DNA of 64,000 bases. Origin: Pleurodeles waltl (Eukaryota; Chordata; Amphibia; Caudata; Salamandridae). This document shows positions 22,028-33,250 of the stretch, in pieces; the stretch's first letter is position 1, and each line of letters starts with the position of its first letter. Where the stretch lies: contig NC_090447.1 of NCBI RefSeq assembly GCF_031143425.1, positions 131,893,106 through 131,957,105 on the forward strand, given 5' to 3'. Position numbers and translations under genes: made by a program. Below the pieces are notes generated by a model, which was given only the letters and a program-made list of their open reading frames with translations, was not told the origin of the DNA and did not search any database.

Positions 22028-22049
22028 GCCAATGTCATTATGACCACCA
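22028..22049 (-). repeat. Harbinger right terminal inverted repeat
   Basis: Reverse complement of the left TIR with three mismatches, followed by TAA at 22050-22052. Inside it lies a GGCGGCCGTCAC subterminal block. Confidence 0.85.
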
Positions 22050-22052
22050 TAA

Positions 22053-23105
22053 TCTCTTGTAGCTTGTTGTTAGTCCCTGTACCTTTAAAAGGAGGTCAGG
22101 TTTATGACCCTTGGAGTCCACTGCTTTGCCTGGGAACAAGAGAGGGAGCAAACAACATGTCCTGTACTCTTTTCTTCCAAATGTCCAGAAAGTGTTCTGG
22201 GAAAGCTACTATTGATGCTTCATTTATGACTGGCACCAGCCCGTGTGTGGAGGAAACTCCCAGTCACTCAATAAGCAATGGGGGTAAAAGTTCCCAGGAG
22301 AAACCCTAGTCAATTTTGCAACATTTCCTATGTGCCCTACTCTAAACACACACTGCCCGCATCTACCTAAAATCAAGATAGCACAAACTTTCTTCTCCTG
22401 TGCAGAGCTCCTGTGCCCATCCTAGAGGTACGGCCATGGAAACAGGCAACCCCTCCTCTATGGTAACTCTAAACCAGGCATGGGATGGCTCCTCTCCCAT
22501 GGGGATTGGTGCCTGCCTGACTGGGGGAACAAAGGAAAGCCCTGCCCAGGTGTCAGTTGGCATTTGCCTGTGATAGGGTAGGACTGTTGAGTTGAATCAG
22601 GTTCCTTAATACAGCCCATATGTTCATCCAATCAGAGGAACAGGCACACCACCCCAGACCCAAGGCCCTTATCCTGCTCTAGAAACAGTTGCCACACCTC
22701 ATACAAGTGGCTATTGAGTTACCAAGTCGCAGTTGGACTTCATGCAGACTCCGGAGACTTTAGTCAGAGAAAGGCTTATTTTCTAAAAGTACCTTTTCCA
22801 GAATATTTTGTAAAAATTTGACTTCACCAGTGAATAGGTCATTAATAAATACCTTTAAGTCTATTTGTATGTGTTTCCTAGATGGAGCTAAGATTTCTAA
22901 ATTTAATACTGTATCCTAATGCTTTGCTATGGAACAACCACTCTTGCTACGGTGAAAATAGCTTTTGGTTGTTTTTCACTGCAACATGTGTTACATTAAA
23001 ACATTTACATGTCCTATTTTATAATACCTTGTACCATGCCTTATGGTAGGCCTGGATGGAAATATGATTCCGCTCTGGTAGTTGGTAGAATTTAGTAACT
23101 CTGCG
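22053..23105. other. No gene recognised
   Basis: Unique-looking or decayed repeat sequence between the Harbinger right end and the LINE relic. The segment 22066-22800 contains short CC/GG-rich runs and may be an old LTR, but no second copy or clear ends were found. Confidence 0.4.
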
Positions 23106-23579
23106 TTATGCATGTAACCAGGAGTTCCTGCCAAACTCTACCAATCTGCACGTGGTGAAGTTATTCTCCTGTTTGTGCCTCACGATGTTCGCCTGAACAA
23201 TGTGAGGCTCTGTAACGCATTCTTGTGAGCGTGAGTGAGATTTGTCAGCTGCTAGCATGATTTTTGGTCTTCTAGGAGCCTTCTGGCACCATTTTGTGCC
23301 ACAAGCTGTGGTGATTGCTGAATGAACGGTAGTGTTGTCTTCATTGTTTGCCAAACCTCCTTTGTCAGACAGGTAGTCTAACAAATCTTTATTCAGCTGA
23401 GGCCATGAAAGCACTGCAAACATCATACAATACATTGAAAGTTCTTCATTAATATCGAACCTGGCAGTTAAAAGCTGCATAATTCAAAATACAAAATTTT
23501 AAACATTTCTACACACAGAATATAGGCACAACCTACAATCATAACACTAATAACATAGGCTATTTTAAAGTTAACATAT
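23106..23579 (-). other. Unassigned minus-strand frame beside LINE relic
   Basis: A 124-residue open frame (23480-23106) with no motif I recognise, directly downstream of the LINE C-terminus. It could be the 3' end of the same LINE or unrelated. Confidence 0.25.
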
Positions 23580-25090
23580 TTAGTGAAGTTTCAAATATTT
23601 TCCAGATATGTGAGGCTGATCTGCATAGAAAATTTCAAGAGATCCTAGCAATTGTAAAAATAATATCCCTTCATTATGATGCGGCAAGTCCGCATTGCAC
23701 AAAACAGGAACCAAGAATGAGTGCCTTTGTTCTAAGTACAGGGTGCAGAACAAAGTAAAGTGACTTGTACATTGCTTAGAAGTATTGTCACACACACAGG
23801 GTGAAAGAACCTAGTTCCATGACCCAGACAAGGAAAGACAAATTTACCATGCAGCGTGCCCAGTCTAAACAGAGTTAACCAATGGCGATAAGTTTTGTTC
23901 AAAATCTATCCTAATTACGGCTCAGTTCTGCAAGTTGTTGACACTGCTACATATCTGACAACTGATTCTTTAGTCTGGGCCTCTTCTATGTAAGTATTCA
24001 TATGGAATGCCAGGGAGCGTTCTTTGACAAATAGCTTGTGTTCAGGCCCCATAGTACATGGGTTTTCATATATCTCAGGTAAACTTATTTTTTGGAAAGA
24101 TTCTTTCAAATATGAACGCCACACTATTTGATCTGACCTATCTAATGATAAGCAGTCAATAATAAGTGTTCTAGTTAAGCCAGCCTCAGGTGTTCGCCAG
24201 ACTTTTTTAACCCAGAGTAATAACGGTGCCAAGCCAATCAGGCCTTCCTAAAATGTTAACCCAAGTTCTTCGTGGCATATTAGGGTAGCTGTACCCCCCG
24301 GAACAAACAGTAGTCTGCGAGTAAAGTGATTTGCTGCTCTTTGGAGAATATCAGTACTACTATAGCCCCATAGACCAGCACCATATGTTCCCACTGAGAT
24401 GCACGTACTCCTGTAGAGGCTCAGCATTTTTTCAATTTACAATTGGTTTATTTTTTTAGTTTTTGAGCATCTCTGAAAATAGCCCATATGTTCCTGTTAA
24501 AGGAATGGTGTCCAGATGTTAAAAGTGATGACCAACTAAGAGATTGGGTAAAAAAAACTCCATACCAATTAAAATTCTTCACCATTGCTATATTACAATC
24601 CCCCATGTTAAAGTGCTTTGAATTTGCGTTAAGGCCATCACACGCCATTATATATGATTTTGTATGATTTACTTCAAGGTCTTCATGATTCATATACACT
24701 AAAAATAAATCCAAAAGAGTCTGGAGATCATTAGCTGTTTGGGTGATTAGCACTGGATCGTCCGCATACAGTAAGATGGGAATAGACTTATCCCCCATAT
24801 GGGGAGACATTATCCACATTTTTGAGCAAATTATTATTGATCCCAAGAATGTAAAGCAGGAAGAGAAAGGGGGCCAAGATGCAACCCTGACTGACGTCCC
24901 CTGTAGAACTAATGTGGGTCGAGCATTCACCTGAAGGACCATAATGCACTCTAACTGTGAGATCTTGGTGTAAACACTTAATGAGAGTTAAAAGTTCAAT
25001 CTCCACCCCCATCCTCGCCATTTGACCCCATTGCTTGGAGTGGTTAACAAAGTTAAAAGCACTTGATAGGTTGATAAAATCCAAGTGCAT
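23580..25090 (-). pseudogene. Non-LTR retrotransposon (LINE) reverse transcriptase relic
   Basis: Minus-strand pieces follow the LINE RT order. FINLSSAFNFVNHSKQW holds the first motif (catalytic Asp position changed to Asn-Leu-Ser), then DVSQGCILAPFLFLLYI, then the catalytic YADD in ILLYADDPVLITQTAN (24757-24768). After that come LEVNHTKSYIM, a C-terminal YGAGLWGYSS stretch with QRAANHFTRRLLFVPG (about 24400-24290), and a Cys/His segment SHFTLFCTLY near 23740. Stops and shifts between pieces show it is dead. Endonuclease and ORF1 are missing, which fits 5' truncation. Clade not assigned. Confidence 0.8.
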
Positions 25091-25201
25091 AAGGCTTTTT
25101 GTGCTTTGGCATATTTGCCCACGACAACGCCTAAACCTCTATCCAATCCTGGGCAAATATGTTGAAGCACAAAATATGTCAAAGCCTGCTTTGTACAACC
25201 A

Positions 25202-25245
25202 GTGTCTGTGTGTGTGTGTGTGTGTGTGTGAGACTGTGTGTGTGT
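25202..25245. repeat. (GT)n microsatellite
   Basis: A GTGTGTGT run of about 28 bp, then GAGACTGTGTGTGTGTTTG. Confidence 0.9.
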
Positions 25246-25254
25246 TTGTCCTAG

Positions 25255-25785
25255 GCCACAATTTTGTCTTTCTTCTCCATGCCTTGTATCCCCTGGCCAT
25301 TTTGTGTAGTTATAGACCTGCATGTGTTCTTTGTTGTCCATGCCTCCTTCCTTGATGTTGTTGTTTGACTATGTGGCTGATGGCCATTTTGGATAGGCAA
25401 CCATTGTGCTTTTGCCATAGGCCTGCATGTGTTCTTTGTTGTCCATGCTGCCTTGCTTGTTGTTTGATCATGTGGCCGGCAGCCATTTTGTGTAGTCAGA
25501 CAATGTGTTTTTGCCATAGTTCTGCATGTGTTCTTTGTTGTCCGTGCCTCACTGCTTGTTGTTTGACCATGTAGCCAGTGGCCATTTTGTATAGTCAGCA
25601 AGTGTGCTTTTGCCATAGGCCTGCATGGGTACTTTCTTGCCTATGCCCCCTTGCTTGTTAATTGACAAGGTTTCCACCACCCATTTTGTGTAGTCCATCT
25701 TTGTGATTTTGCCATATGACTGCATGTCTTTGCTGTCCATTCCTCTTTGCTTGCTGGTGTTTGAACACATGGCCAGTGTGTTAAA
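25255..25785. repeat. About 100-bp tandem repeat array, five copies
   Basis: CTGCATGTGTTCTTTGTTGTCC and variants recur at about 25319, 25423, 25523, 25620 and 25719. Between them each unit has TGGCCATTTTG and TTTTGCCATAG. The minus strand is partly open across units (TTKNTCRPMAKA type peptide), but I see no domain and read this as a minisatellite. Confidence 0.85.
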
Positions 25786-25974
25786 TCCTTTTTACCACTT
25801 TTCAAAGCCATTTTCTATGGATACTAAAGAGGGCTATGCCTTTATGTTTTTCCTTCATTTTGTTAACTTTCTTCCATGATACCAGCACCTCCATGCATCC
25901 TAAAGGATTTCTCATAGTCCCCAGTGAGACATTAGCAATTACTTTTTTTAAATATTATTCAATTTTTCCCCACA

Positions 25975-27005
25975 GCACCTGCCTGCCATAGGTCTCTTAG
26001 GACACAGACATACACCAGCAGCAGTCACTATTTTAAGGATTATTCCAATTTTAGCTGCACCTTCAGCCTGCCATATGTCTCTTAGACCAGAGGCGCACAC
26101 CAGCATTCACCTTTTTAAGGATTATTTAATTTTTCCTTGGCCTGCACCCGCTGCCTACCATAGGTCTCTTAGGCCACAGGCACACCAGCATTCACTTTTT
26201 AAGGATTATTCCATTTTCCCTACACCCCCTGCCTGCCGTATGTCTCTTAGGCCATAGGCACACACCAGCATTCCCTTTTTAAGGATTATTCCATTTTACC
26301 CTGTACCCCCAGCCCGCCATGGGTCTCTTAGGCCAGAGGCACAGACCTGCATTCAGCTTTGTAAGGATTATTTTATTTTTCTCTGGCCTGAAACCTCTCC
26401 TTAGGTTCATTAGGCTATAGGTGCACACCAGCATTCACGTTTTAAAGGATTATTCAATTTTTCCTGCATCCCTAGCCTGCCATGGGTCTCTTAGGCTAGA
26501 GACGCATACCAACATTCACCTGTTTAAGGATTATTCCATTTTCCCTGGCTTACACCCTGTGCCTGCCATAGGTCTTCTAGGCCCTAAGCACACACCAGAA
26601 TTCACTTTTATAAGGATTATTCAATTATTCCCTGCACTCCCAGCCTGCCATAGGTCTCTTAATCCATAAACACACACCAGCATTCACTTTGTTAAGGATT
26701 AAGCATTTTACCCTGCACCCCCAGACTGCCATAGGTCTCTTAAGTCGTAGGTGTGCACCAGCATTCATTTTTTCAAGGATTATTCAATTTTTCCCTGGCC
26801 TGCACCCTCTGCCCGCCACAGGTCTCTTTGGTCACAGGCGCACACCAGCATTCACCTTTTTAAGGATTATTCAATTTTTTCCTATGCCCCAGCCTGTCAT
26901 AGGTCTCATATGCCATAGACTCACAACAGCATTAATTTTTTAAGGAGTATTTAACATTTTCTCTGCACCCACCTGTCTGCCACAGGTGTCTCACCTTAGA
27001 GGCAC
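25975..27005. repeat. About 82-bp minisatellite array, roughly 12-13 copies
   Basis: The phrase GCCATAGGTCTCTTAGGCC, then CACACCAGCATTCAC, TTTTTAAGGATTATTCA and TTTTTCCCTG recurs at about 25988, 26070, 26156, 26236, 26318, 26400, 26480, 26563, 26648, 26729, 26815, 26895 and 26982. Copies differ by a few bases and 1-3 bp indels. Confidence 0.92.
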
Positions 27006-27131
27006 ATAAGCTAACTTTTACATGTGCATGCTGTTGTTATCATAATTGAAATATTATGGTATGGTTTGGATTGGAATGGTCAATGGATACACTATTGTTA
27101 ATTATTTGGGACAGCCTCACTAAATTATATT

Positions 27132-27662
27132 GGGCCTCATTACGACCCTGGCGGCCGGTGGTGAGCTGGCGGTAACACCGCCAACCGGCTGGCGGTGTTC
27201 AGCCAGCTATTATGACCGTGGCGCAATAGCCACTGCCACACCGCCGGCCCCTCCAACATACCGCCAGGCTTCTGCCTGGCGGTTATAATCCCCAGGGCAG
27301 CGGTGCTTCTACCGCTGCCCTGGGGATTATAAGTCCCCGACCGCCAGCCTGGCCACAGCGGTAAACATCACCATGGAAAGGGTGGCGTTAAGGGGGACTT
27401 GGGTGCCCCTGGGGTCCCCTGCATTGTCCATGCACTTGGCATGGGCAGTGCAGGGGCCCCAAGACATAGCCCCGTCATGCATTTCACTGCCCGAATTTCA
27501 GGCAGTGAAATGTGCGATGGGTGCTACTGCACCCGCTGCACATCAGCATTGCCGCCGGCTCTATTACGAGCCAGCAGCAATGTTGATGTGTCTTTTCCAC
27601 TGGGCCAGCAGACGGTAACACTGTTACAGTCCACTGGCCCAGCAGAAAAGTCATAACAGGGA
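27132..27662. mobile_element. GGCGG-rich Harbinger-like MITE, copy 2
   Basis: Starts GGGCCTCATTACGACC followed by CTGGCGGCCGG, ends in an inverted GTTATGACTTTTC-like sequence. The interior shares the CCATGCACTTGG / GGGCAGTGCAGGGG / TTTCACTGCCCGAATT blocks with the copy at 1389. There is no coding capacity. It contains two adjacent perfect hairpins (27260-27332). Confidence 0.75.
27260..27332. repeat. Two adjacent perfect hairpins in the MITE
   Basis: Arms 27260-27269 and 27274-27283 (10 bp, loop TTCT) are followed immediately by arms 27283-27304 and 27311-27332 (22 bp, no mismatches, loop GCTTCT). Confidence 0.95.
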
Positions 27663-27699
27663 GCTAGGAATACAGCCTCAGCAGTCTTTTTTAAAAGAG

Positions 27700-30600
27700 C
27701 CTGAAGATGGCCCCAAAGAAAGCTGTTCCTGCCAGGAAAGTGGCAAGTGTGGAGGAGAAGAAGAAGCAGATTGCCAGCATTTGTGTGCTGCTGTCCACTT
27801 TTTCTGGAAACATGGTGTGTCTGCCACACCATCCTCCTGGCAGCAAGCTGGAAGGAGCGCTCCCGCATCAATGGCACCACTCTACCCTAAGACCAAGCCC
27901 ATGCCTTTGCAGTAAGGCAGCCAATGAAATCATGATGATGAGCAGTGAGTCCGAATTGGACTTGCTTCACGCCAAAATACCCAATCATCACAAGAAACTG
28001 AGCAAAGTGGACACAGGAGCCACAGCCAGCAACCGTTCTTCCTGAAATAGGAGCAGAAAAGGAGGCTGTGCTTCTTAATGAGCAAGATGTAGGTCTTGAT
28101 GAACTATTGGCTTCCCGATCTCCAGTAAGAAAAAGAAAGGGCAGTCTAACATCTTCTCCAAGCCCCTTTCTGATGATCTGGACATGGACTGAACCCGGGC
28201 TGAGTCAGAGACCTGCCAGGAGAGAGATGGGAAAAAGAAAGCTCCTGAAAGACTTAAAATTATGGAAAGGGACAGTGATGAGGACAAACCAGTGATTGTC
28301 AGTATGAAAGCCAGCTCAGAGGACACTGAGAGTATCCCCCATTCAACCTGCTCAGAGGGATATGGCACTGGTTAACCCACCACTGCCAGTTTCCACATTT
28401 GTAAGGCCTGCGTTCACCACTACATCAGCTGAAGTACGCAATCTACCTCTGGTTTTCCGGCATTGGCACACTAAAAGATTTCTACTCCGTAGTTTGGGAT
28501 TTCCTTACGATTAGCAAGTGGGAGGATAACATTGCAATATGTTCCATGCTAATGTTCATCAAGTTTAGCCTGGTTCACAATATGGGACTGGAGACCAAAC
28601 AACCCATACGACATTATGCAATTCGATGGGAGGACCAACTTCGAAAAATTGCTGAAGGTGGTGGTGGTGACGAGAGAGGGAAATCAGCTCCCATTATGGT
28701 GGGAGGTGAAGGTGATGAGCAAGAAGAGGGTGACAGGTTTACACAAAGCAGTCCTATCTCCAGCAGTGCACCAGTATCACCCTTCTCGGTGACCTCAACA
28801 TGGCACAAGAGTCATATGGAGACACTACAGCATATAGTGACTGTCCAAAGATGCACATTGAGTCTACCACCTCCTAGTTCTTGGCATCACCTTTGGCAGT
28901 GTACTGGAAAAGAAAAAGGCTGCTATTATGGGCATGTTTAGGCAGGAGGGGCTCTACAAATGCAACCAACCAATGGTACCTTTGTAAAATGGGAAGCTGG
29001 CTAAAATGTTAGCACTGGACCTCTTCCCTTTTTCTTTTGTGGATGGAGAAGGATTTTTAGAATTTGTGGTGGCCATCTACCCAAAATGGAAGGTTCCCAG
29101 TCCAACCTATTTGTGCCAAAGCACTCCATCATGATGTGCTGCAATCAGTTAGAGAAGCTTTGCAGCAGAGTGCTGCTCACACTATTCACTTGATGACAGA
29201 CATGTGGTGCAGTTGTCACACAACTAATTATATGTGTATCACTGCACACTGGATGTCATTTGTGGGAGTTAGACCACAGCTTTCTTCTAGTCTCAGCACT
29301 GAAAAGATATTCGAGGATGATCAGCAGCATGCAACAGTTGAAATTTTTACCATGGAGAAATCCTATATAGCTGCAAACATCTTGAAAGACTTTAACAGCA
29401 AGGTGGTTCAACAGCTGAAACCCAGACATCTCAGAACTGGATTTGTTTCCGCAGACTATGGAAGTAATATAGATACAGCATGGCAGACAGTGGCTATTTC
29501 AGGGTTATGTGCTTGGCACATTGCATTAACCTGATTGTGCTGAACGTTCTCAAAAAAGAAGACATGGGGCCTGACTTATAAGTTGGCAGATAGGTTACTC
29601 CATCACAACAGTGACAGATATCCTGTCTGCCAAAATCTAAATCCCATTCAATATAATGGGATTTAGATTTCTGCGGACAGGGCATCCATCACTATGGTGA
29701 CAGAGTAACCTGTCAGCTAAGTTCTAAATCAGGCCCAGTGTCAGCACCATACTGGCCACCGGCAGAAGAATCTGCACTCTTTTTGTCATTCTTTTAAAGC
29801 CCAAATGTAGTTGAGAATCATTCAGAATACTAATGGCCTACCAGTTAATACCCTTATATGCAGGAGGTGCCAACATGTTGAAACTCGACCTACTACATAT
29901 TGCAGCATCTATTTGAGAAGGACAGACTGATCACTCACCCTGTTCTTCAAAGAAGAGTGGATGCAACTAGAAAAAGCATGACCATAGTGATAGACAAATG
30001 AGGCCTAGACAAAATGACTGACAAAAATGTTACTTCCTTTAGAGGCTTTCACAAGGGAAGTCAGCAAGGATAACAGTACCATGAGCAATGCTATTCCATT
30101 ATTGCATCTGCTACAGGACCAGTTAAAAAAGGTGTCACAAAGATTTGCCGGTGTGAAAGAAGATGACAGTGTGAAAGAAGAAGCATATGAGTTGGTTGAG
30201 AGCTTAATCCTTTACTTGGCTGTAAATCCAAGGCTACAAATAGAGATTATGTCCTCCAAATAGTACATCTGTGCCACAAATCATGATCAGCAGTACAAGA
30301 AAATACTAGCCACTTTCCTTTCTCTTTCAAAAGGGGATGTTTCACTATAAAAGATGTAGATTGTTGAGCAAGCGAGAGACCTGGAAGAAGAATAGCTGGA
30401 AGTTAGAGGCCTGGGCACAATGTCTGGTGTGCAGCCTTCAATCTCCAGAGAGGGAAAGGCTGTTGTCTCACAGCAGCCAACACCAGAAACAACACCGGCA
30501 ACTACAACAATACTAACAACAGAAGAATCAGACCCAACCTCTGCAATGGCTTGGTTTCAAGTGGCAGGGCTTAAGTGAAGTGCAGAGGGAAAGCCAACAG

Positions 30601-30900
30601 AGATTGAGCAAGTGGCAGTACCAACGACCATTCAGAGGATGGTCCAAGACTGTCTGGATGACCCAAAAGAGGTCCATCTGGAACAGACCCCATTGATCTA
30701 TTAGCATGGAGATGTGCCAATGCCCAGAGCTCAGCAGGCTGGCAATGAAGTATCTGGCTTGTCTGGTAGCAAGTTTGTCTGCTGAGCATTTGTTCAGTGC
30801 AGCTGACACAGTTATCACAGTCAAAAGGACTAGTTTCTCACCTTAAAATGTGGAGAGATTGACCATGATTAAAAGGAACCAACAATTCATGCCACAAGTT
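27700..30900 (+). pseudogene. hAT/ZBED-type transposase relic
   Basis: Order fits a hAT transposase. A basic N-terminus (MAPKKAVPARKVASVEEKKK, 27707) stands where a BED finger is expected but eroded. The RNase H-fold part is at 29064-29534 (IHLMTDMWCS with an Asp, ITAHWMSFVGVRPQ, then GFVSADYGSNIDTAW with the second acidic position, and CAWHIALT). After an inserted MITE comes LEAFTREVSKDNSTMSNAIP (30045). The C-terminal hAT dimerisation motif sits at about 30690-30890 (DPIDLLAWRCAN, AMKYLACLVASLSAEHLFSA, NVERLTMIKRNQQF). Many stops and shifts make it dead. TIRs and the 8-bp duplication were not found. Confidence 0.82.
29567..29736. mobile_element. 170-bp MITE inside the hAT relic
   Basis: Left end GGGCCTGACTTATAAGTTGG; the reverse complement of the right end is GGGCCTGATTTAGAACTTAG. 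The inner halves also mirror each other (AGGTTACTC / GAGTAACC), and a central AATCCCATT / AATGGGATT palindrome at 29640-29668 marks the axis. Same family and length as 5524-5693. It interrupts the hAT coding remnant after the CAWHIALT motif. Confidence 0.82.
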
Positions 30901-31363
30901 TACACTGTTCCTAAAACATAACAGGAAGAGGATAAGGTGATTGGTCTGACTCAAGTTTGTTAGCTGACCAACTTCTGTGTGAACTCCTGAGTCTGAGGAT
31001 GAACTGTACTTCCTTGACTGTGTAGGCCACAAAACAAACTTTGACAATATTGATGAGCTGCTTAGCAAAAAATGTATATAGTTACAGGAACATTTATGAA
31101 ATACTTGCATTGCCCTTGAACCATATTATGTGAGGCAAGACCAATACAACTCTTGAGATAGATTTAGCAAGCCATGCGAGACCACCTTATATGGCCTTGG
31201 CTAGCTTACTAAATTTAGAATAAGGCAATGCAGTGTAAATCACTGCATGTCATTACTATGCCCTGCAAAGGCATTCCATTGGTGGAGCATGGGTGACCAA
31301 AAGTCCAAGTTTGCAACTTTTCAGTATTCACAAAGGTAAGTTACGAGTAGTATGTTTACATCC
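30901..31363. other. No gene recognised
   Basis: Probable 3' flank of the hAT element followed by anonymous sequence. Confidence 0.4.
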
Positions 31364-31525
31364 GCACTCGGGACGGATATCCACCCCAAGGGCGCAGATT
31401 CCAATCCGGGTGCAGAGAATACTCTCAGGGTGGGGAGATTACACTCTGGGTGTGGAGTGGGATTCCTGCATTTAGGGAAGAGATTCTGCCTGAGTGCAGA
31501 GATTCCACCCCGAGTCCTGACGTAC
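31364..31525. repeat. Degenerate ~20-26 bp tandem repeat
   Basis: GCAGATTCCAATCCGGGT, GCAGAGAATACTCTCAGGGT, GGGGAGATTACACTCTGGGT, a longer variant, and GCAGAGATTCCACCCCGAGT follow one another; about six diverged units. Confidence 0.7.
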
Positions 31526-33250
31526 TTTCTATAGTGGCACAGTACAGTAGCAAAACATTGCTGTTCCCCTGGGGCCATTGGAGTTTAATTTGGATGTCAT
31601 AATTGATGATATAGTAGCAAAACAGTCTGGGCCAAGTGTTTCTGCTAATGCGTCATACAGCACTGACTGAAAGGAATAGTTGAGCCAGCCCAAAACACCA
31701 ACATAATCAATTCAAAACATGATTTTGGTTTAAAGGATTTCATAGTGAAAAAGAACAGACACTTTATGTGTGATCAGAATGAATTACCTGCCATTAATGA
31801 GCAAGATGTATATAGAGATATGTATATATCGCATATGCGTCACAATTAATACTTGATTATGCAACATTGAGGGAGCCATGCTGGTGGGTATGCATACTTT
31901 CGGGCATGTTTTTGGGCAGCCCAGGTGTAGAATGTAAAGGACTTATAATTCTGAGGTCCCTGCTCTTCTCCAACTCCCTCATCCATTGCACTACCCTAAG
32001 TCTAAACTTAGGTTATAGGTTTCAGCTGATAGAGTCTGGCAGATGGGACACACTTGGTGGAAAATGGATGTACTATCCACTGTATTACTTTAGACAGTGC
32101 ATAGACAAATATGATGAACTGTAGTGCCTTGAACAGGATATTTTATTTGTCAGAGTAACCCATCTGCCAAACTGTAAATAAGGCCCTTAGTCCCACATTA
32201 TACATAGGCCTCTAACATAAATCAAGAAATACCTTCACTTGGCTGTGCGGAAACTTAGTCCACAGGGAGTTAGGTAGTAGGGACCGGGGTAGGTAGAGGT
32301 TTAGCTATGGAATGGGTGGGTGTTGATCATATACTACTCTTTTGCCTCTTAGTCACATTTATTGATGGGAGGAAAATATTGGAACTGCCAGTCCATAATG
32401 GAAGACATGAAATATAACTTCACTTGGGCAGATAATTGTGGCATAGTCATCACATGCAGAGATAAAATGTACTTTTTTAGGAAGGCTAGGACAGAAAGAC
32501 TGAATGATGAAGTGAAGCACTAGTAGGTGACAGAGTGGGCACTGCGAAAACACCTTGTCTTCGGTTTGTGGTGTGTGTTTTGCTGACTTAGTCCCACTGT
32601 GCAGCTGTGCATATGATTTCACCACCTGCATTCACTGCAAGAGCAGCACCATATTACAGTACCCTACTGTTTTAGGTGGCGATATGCAGAGTGCAGGGAC
32701 TGGACTCTAAGTGATGGGCGGGATATCTGCCTTGCTGAACCAATACAGTATTGTCAATAAGAATGCAAGGTGACTTGCCACTTGTCCCTGCCACCACTGG
32801 GACTTCTCCCTCTCCCTGGACTGCCTGACCTTCCATCAAAGCCCTTGCTGAGATGGCACAGCTGGTGGTCTGTGCGCCTGGTGAAAAACATAATGCACCT
32901 ATCTTAGATACTAGACAGAAATTTCAGAATTTATTTTGCACAATGTACTACAGATATAGCTCACTACAGTTAGGATAGTTATCTCACAGTGTCTTCTTCT
33001 ACAAAAGAAATCACTTTGGGAGGTTTGTGTAATTGCTGGACAACATCTTTAAAAAAGGTAGCCATTGAGTCAAACATAAACATTTTCTTCTAATGGAGGG
33101 ATATCAAGGAATTGAGATTAGGAATCAGAAAAAAAGGAAAAGGCGTAAGTTAAGGCTATGAATGGATAAGGGGTAGAAAGGAATGCAAAATACATATGGT
33201 ATTGGTTGTGGTATCTCATTTCTGCCGTGCTGCACGATCATAGAAACTGC
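31526..33250. other. No gene; end fragment of the 170-bp MITE family at 32130-32190
   Basis: GTCAGAGTAACCCATCTGCC then AAACTGTAAATAAGGCCC at about 32141-32186 matches the right end of the 29567 MITE. The left end is missing or too diverged. The remainder is AT-rich with no recognised domain. Confidence 0.45.

Larger units (their letters stand above)
6382..22049. mobile_element. PIF/Harbinger transposon with two Myb-like genes, split by an LTR element
   Basis: The left end (6382-6403) and the reverse complement of the right end (22028-22049) match at 19 of 22 bases, with a shared GGTCATWATGACATTGGC core. TAA lies immediately outside both ends (6379-6381 and 22050-22052), the 3-bp target duplication expected for PIF/Harbinger. 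Removing the 8096-bp LTR insertion and its duplicated ATGCT leaves about 7.57 kb. Inside are a HARBI1-like transposase (plus), a Myb-like gene A diverging from it (minus, interrupted by the LTR element), and an apparently intact Myb-like gene B converging on it (minus). The transposase is broken, so the copy is not autonomous. Confidence 0.88.

Noticed and set aside
25251..25616. 121-residue minus-strand repeat protein
   Set aside because: Open only because the ~100-bp minisatellite units lack stops in this frame; units differ in length and the frame is not kept.
25975..27005. CRISPR-like array
   Set aside because: Units are contiguous tandem repeats with no unique spacers of constant length, and the DNA is eukaryotic.
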